Assembly (NCBI GenBank): GCA_028714535.1
Contig: JAQTME010000007.1
Location: forward strand, 1-60,665
Source: Candidatus Iainarchaeum sp.
GTDB taxonomy: Archaea > Micrarchaeota > Micrarchaeia > Anstonellales > Bilamarchaeaceae
DNA: 60,665 bases
Direction of reading: 5' to 3'
Made by a program: the position numbers and the translations under genes. This document shows positions 59,501-60,665 of this stretch, in pieces (the stretch's first letter is position 1; each line of letters begins with the position of its first letter). The notes under the pieces are model-generated. The model worked only from the letters and a program-made list of their open reading frames with translations, had not been told where the DNA came from and did not search any database.

Positions 59501-60665
59501 TCCGGCACATACCAGTTCATAGCGGATGCAACCCCCCCGTCCATCAACTTTACGGATCCAACCCCGGCAAACGCTTCGCTGGTCAATTACCAGAACGCGA
59601 TTATCAACGCCACGCTGAGCGAAAACGTCACCCAATGCGTGCTTTACATGTACGACCAGTCAAAAACGTGGTCAAACCTGAAGCACCTCGGGATTAACTG
59701 GGGCAGGCTCGACTACAATGCATCCGTCGGCGTCAACAATTACTCATCCATAACGATGCAGTACCTGTCGCCTGTTGTGGCGGGCAACTATCACACTTGT
59801 TACGTCCTTTCAAATGGCAACTCCGCCTGTTATGGGGCCAACTACTACGGCCAGTCCAACAACTACACCGGCGGCAACGCAGTTGCAGGGGCCGCGGGGG
59901 AGTACCACACATGCTACCTCCTCAGCAACGGCAACTCCACTTGCTACGGCTACAATGACTATGGTCAGCGCACCGCGTACACCGGCGGCAACGCCATCGC
60001 CGTGTCTGCAGCATACAGGCACACCTGCTACCTCCTCAGCACCGGCAACTCCGCCTGCTACGGCAACAACGGCTCAGGCCAGGCCACCGGCTATTCAGGC
60101 GGCGACGCCATAGGCTTGGCAGCTGGCAACTACCACACATGCTACCTCCTCAGCAACGGCAACTCCACCTGCTACGGCTATAATTACGCTGGCTCGAGAA
60201 ATAGTTATACAGGAGGTGACGCCATCGCAGTCGCCGCAGGAGAATACCACACCTGCTACCTCCTCAGCAACGGCAACTCCGCCTGCTACGGCGACAACGG
60301 CAACGGCCAGTCCATTGCCTACGCCGGCGGCAACGCCATCGCAGTCGCCGCAGAAGATGACCACACCTGCTACCTCCTCAGCAGCGGCAACTCCGTATGC
60401 TACGGCGCCAACTCCTCAGGCTCCGACATGCCATATTCCGGCGGCAACGCCATCTCAGTCTCAATAGGCGACTCGCACACCTGCTACCTCCTCAGCAACG
60501 GCAACTCCGCCTGCCACGGCTACAATGACGATGGCAGGTCCACCAACTACAGCACCGGCAACCTGAGGGCGCCGTTCGCTCCGCCATCTTACCAGATGGT
60601 CGTGAACAATTCAGGCAGCTATACGACCGCCAACCATACCCTGCCGGAACTGCCTGTCGGCTCGT
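53501..60665 (+). CDS. Giant secreted multi-propeller protein, 3' end outside the window
   Basis: The frame from ATG 53501 (GGGAG about seven bases before it) stays open for 2388 codons to the window edge, so the stop lies beyond. A signal peptide (WAIYLAALLFLASFALA) starts it. Then come five blocks of seven tandem units, each 38 residues and shaped H-T-C-Y-L-L-S-x-G-N-S-x-C-Y-G-x-N-x-x-G-x-S-x-x-Y-x-GG-D-A-I-A-V-A-A-G. This is the RCC1_2-type blade, with two cysteines nine residues apart. Blocks begin near residues 114, 615, 1110, 1605 and 2098. Between them lies a fibronectin III-like domain (QINWTTS ... ITLTGLTPG ... YYYN) and an Ig-like domain that seems to be split by the propeller. Sequons are very frequent. 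It is probably a long glycosylated cell-surface or secreted adhesin. There is no membrane anchor in the visible part. Confidence 0.9.
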   Translation, partial: MPAIAETRWAIYLAALLFLASFALATLSITFIPPTPDNASTIIVPNATINVSVGENATSCLLAISGGTGGALWSNIKHLGISGGAFDYNASLGVNNYSSFTMNQLLPLDASSYHACYLRSNGNSTCYGANWNSQSTPYTGGDAIALAAGDAHTCYLRSNGNSFCYGSNSSGRSTGYSGGNAIAVAAGSYHTCYLLSTGNSLCYGYNYSGSTNAYSGGNAIAVSAGNYHTCYLLSSGNSTCYGYYYYANYGQDTAYSGGDAIAVSAGYVHTCYLLSSGNSFCYGNNGSGRSTGYSGGDAIALSAGSYHTCYLLSSGNSFCYGSNSSGESTGYSGGDAIGVSAGNYYTCYLVSNGSSACLGQPSYYYDYGQADPYTGTDLRIPFAASPGRVMEVHNNDTSTTANYSLADLVEGNYSYNVTCANSTPSSNTSGNQAFTVELKLLFSNVVNQTQPDETSIMINWTTDKSSNSTASYSTVDGPVTLATDASYSTSHSITLTGLTQNVTYYYNLTSCNPAGLCNTSGPYRAIADITPPSIELVDPTPPDVAIVRDQPFINSTVNENVSECVLFLGDPDQTWANIRHLGVMGGRFDYGASMGVNNYSSLTMQHRLPIAAYEHTCYLLANGSSTCYGNNDYGEADPYTGGDAIAVAAEEYHTCYLRSNGNSACHGANWGGQSTSYTGGDAIAVAVGQYHTCYLLSTGNSLCYGDDSYGQSDPYTGGDAIAVAAGRYRTCYLLSTGNSACYGNNDYGQSTSYTGGNAIALSVSGSHTCYLLSTGNSFCYGLNNNGQAIAYTGGDAIALSASNDHTCYLLSNGTSTCYGTNTYGESTDYTGGDAIGVASGGAHTCYLLSSGNSVCYGYNDDGRSTNYTGGDLKIPFAFPSYAMETSNLDASTTANYTFVGMPDDNYSIYAGCHDLAGNWNVSANRSFMLETHVSISGVVNRTQPDETSAMINWTTDKSANSTVNYGETPAYGMSAGDASYSASHSITLTGLTPGTLYYYSVRSCTPTGLCNDSEQYQFIADATPPSMNFTDPTPADGSVISYQNAVINITVSKNVSQCLLYLYDPAKLWSNLRHLGLNGGTYDYNASAGVNNYSSFNMQNRMPLGTGSPQMCYLLSNGNSACYGSNNEGERVNHIGHNAVAISAAIQLTCYLLSTGNSVCYGDNGSGQATAYTGGDAIALAAGWHHTCYLLSTGNSTCYGDDSYGQATAYTGGDAIAVAVGEYHTCYLLSSGNSFCYGNDDNGQSTSHAGGDAIMISAGNDYTCYLLSTGNSTCYGSNADSRATNYTGGDAIAVSAQFTHTCYLLRNGNSKCYGTNSDGESTDYSGGDAIGVGSGAAHTCYLRSNGNSICYGYNSDGRANPYNNSDLMLPFAMITYPMAADNADASTTANATLPDLSDGDYLAYANCTDYVGNVNVSETRAFTLAMNLLITGVVNRSQPGDTSAQINWTTSAPANSTVNYGETPGLGTLVEDGSYSTHHVINLTGLTPLALYYYNVTSCTVTDICSTTGPYQFISDGTAPSMNFTDPTPADGSTTSTSSATINMTLSENVSSCLLAFNKQGALWTNVKHLNLLWGAFDYNASIGASNYTSFSMQHRLPIGMGSYHTCYLRSNGNSSCYGSSGWNENTPYTAGDLVEISGGNQFNCYLNAAGNSLCYGVGYSGQTTSYTGGDAVALAAGGSHTCYLLNTGNSTCYGDSGNGRTTSYTGGDAIAVTAGDYHTCYLLSSGNSFCYGYNYSGSTTGYSGGDAIAVAAGAYHTCYLLSTGNSVCYGYNSSGQTTGYSGGNAISVVASYYHTCYLLSTGNSVCYGQNSYGEADPYTGGDAIGMKTSSYVTCYVLSNGNSTCYGNGDPAIPYTGGDLKIPFSPAIYEMVVDNADSYTTANYTISPLAEGTYGFYANCTDFAGNSNLSETRSFDMSLSITISNVANKTQPGDTSEQINWTTSGSGNSTVNYGETPDLGSLITDASYSIHHVMNLTGLTPGMHYYYNLSSCTSTDICNTSGTYQFIADATPPSINFTDPTPANASLVNYQNAIINATLSENVTQCVLYMYDQSKTWSNLKHLGINWGRLDYNASVGVNNYSSITMQYLSPVVAGNYHTCYVLSNGNSACYGANYYGQSNNYTGGNAVAGAAGEYHTCYLLSNGNSTCYGYNDYGQRTAYTGGNAIAVSAAYRHTCYLLSTGNSACYGNNGSGQATGYSGGDAIGLAAGNYHTCYLLSNGNSTCYGYNYAGSRNSYTGGDAIAVAAGEYHTCYLLSNGNSACYGDNGNGQSIAYAGGNAIAVAAEDDHTCYLLSSGNSVCYGANSSGSDMPYSGGNAISVSIGDSHTCYLLSNGNSACHGYNDDGRSTNYSTGNLRAPFAPPSYQMVVNNSGSYTTANHTLPELPVGS
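53840..54650 (+). repeat. Propeller block 1: seven RCC1-like units
   Basis: Seven units begin every 114 bases, from 53840; the fourth carries a nine-base insertion (extra Tyr-rich residues YYYYANYGQ). The seventh starts at 54533 and its final strand is replaced by DLRIPF. Confidence 0.9.
54820..55090 (+). repeat. Fibronectin III-like spacer 1 (super-repeat element)
   Basis: NQTQPDETSIMINWTTD, SYSTSHSITLTGLTQ and VTYYYNLTSCNPAG give the FN3 pattern; related copies lie near 56310-56570, 57790-58050 and 59270-59530. Each is followed by an ITPPS/ATPPS start of an Ig-like half-domain. Confidence 0.75.
55343..56130 (+). repeat. Propeller block 2: seven RCC1-like units
   Basis: Unit 7 begins exactly 6 x 114 bases after unit 1 (56027), so there is no indel in the block. 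It ends with DLKIPF. Confidence 0.9.
56828..57612 (+). repeat. Propeller block 3: seven RCC1-like units
   Basis: Units run from 56828 to the seventh at 57512, an exact 114-base period. The first unit is the most divergent (QMCYLLS..., HIGHNAVAIS). The block ends with DLMLPF. Confidence 0.9.
58313..59094 (+). repeat. Propeller block 4: seven RCC1-like units
   Basis: Units run from 58313 to the seventh at 58997 with an exact 114-base period. The last unit is shortened in its middle before the DLKIPF end. Confidence 0.9.
59792..60580 (+). repeat. Propeller block 5: seven RCC1-like units
   Basis: Units run from 59792 to the seventh at 60476 with an exact 114-base period. The block ends with NLRAPF, and the following Ig-like half-domain is cut by the window edge. 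Confidence 0.9.

Noticed and set aside
53840-60580. Regular repeats that might suggest a CRISPR array
   Set aside because: The 114-base units are in frame, have no unique spacers between identical repeats, and encode a coherent protein motif; no cas gene is nearby.

Overview
The window is archaeal. It carries archaeal-only or archaeal-type genes: RadA, a family B replicative polymerase with a C-terminal PCNA-binding motif, RpoK, class I CCA-adding enzyme, Pus10, an Nre-family repair protein, a beta-CASP RNA nuclease, and the lipid pair geranylgeranyl reductase plus geranylgeranylglyceryl phosphate synthase. Many genes have a TATA box about 25 bases before the start codon, as in leaderless archaeal transcripts. 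Base composition is GC-rich, genes are packed with 4-base ATGA overlaps, and no gene-free gap exceeds 300 bases. Together with a bacterial-type GAPDH and many unrecognised secreted proteins, this suggests a DPANN-type lineage (Micrarchaeota or Diapherotrites-like). That placement is inference, not proof.

Layout. 1-16.7 kb: a 5'-truncated DHH nuclease, an aminotransferase, GAPDH, an HD-GYP protein, a VirB2-like mini-membrane protein, radA with a small upstream gene, a large membrane protein divergent from cca, a secreted Cys-rich protein, a beta-CASP nuclease divergent from a CPA2 antiporter, and a coupled ThiF / TBP-like / PHP operon. 16.7-26.7 kb: a membrane-protein and ATPase cluster that looks like a minimal type IV secretion-like apparatus. 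It includes a chimeric surface protein with an AT-rich, zincin-like C-terminus (HEGLH) followed by a tiny AT-rich gene, which is a candidate effector and immunity pair.

26.7-44.4 kb: housekeeping genes (purD, lipid genes, pyrE, pus10, polB, nre) mixed with small unknown genes, an ankyrin protein, a three-repeat DNA-binding protein and a very basic protein. At 43.0 kb a tRNA-Gly(GCC) is followed by a 170-base stretch of strong hairpins ending in a second copy of the tRNA 3' end. 44.4-53.2 kb: a KaiC-like ATPase / sensor / degenerate KaiC-like operon, a class V aminotransferase, a HEAT-OB protein, rpoK and dcd.

53.5-60.7 kb: one uninterrupted reading frame runs off the window edge (at least 2388 residues). 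It encodes a secreted protein with five successive sets of exactly seven 38-residue RCC1-like blades (35 in all). Each set appears to be inserted inside an Ig-like domain and is separated from the next by a fibronectin III-like domain. This giant string of seven-bladed propellers is the most striking object in the window.
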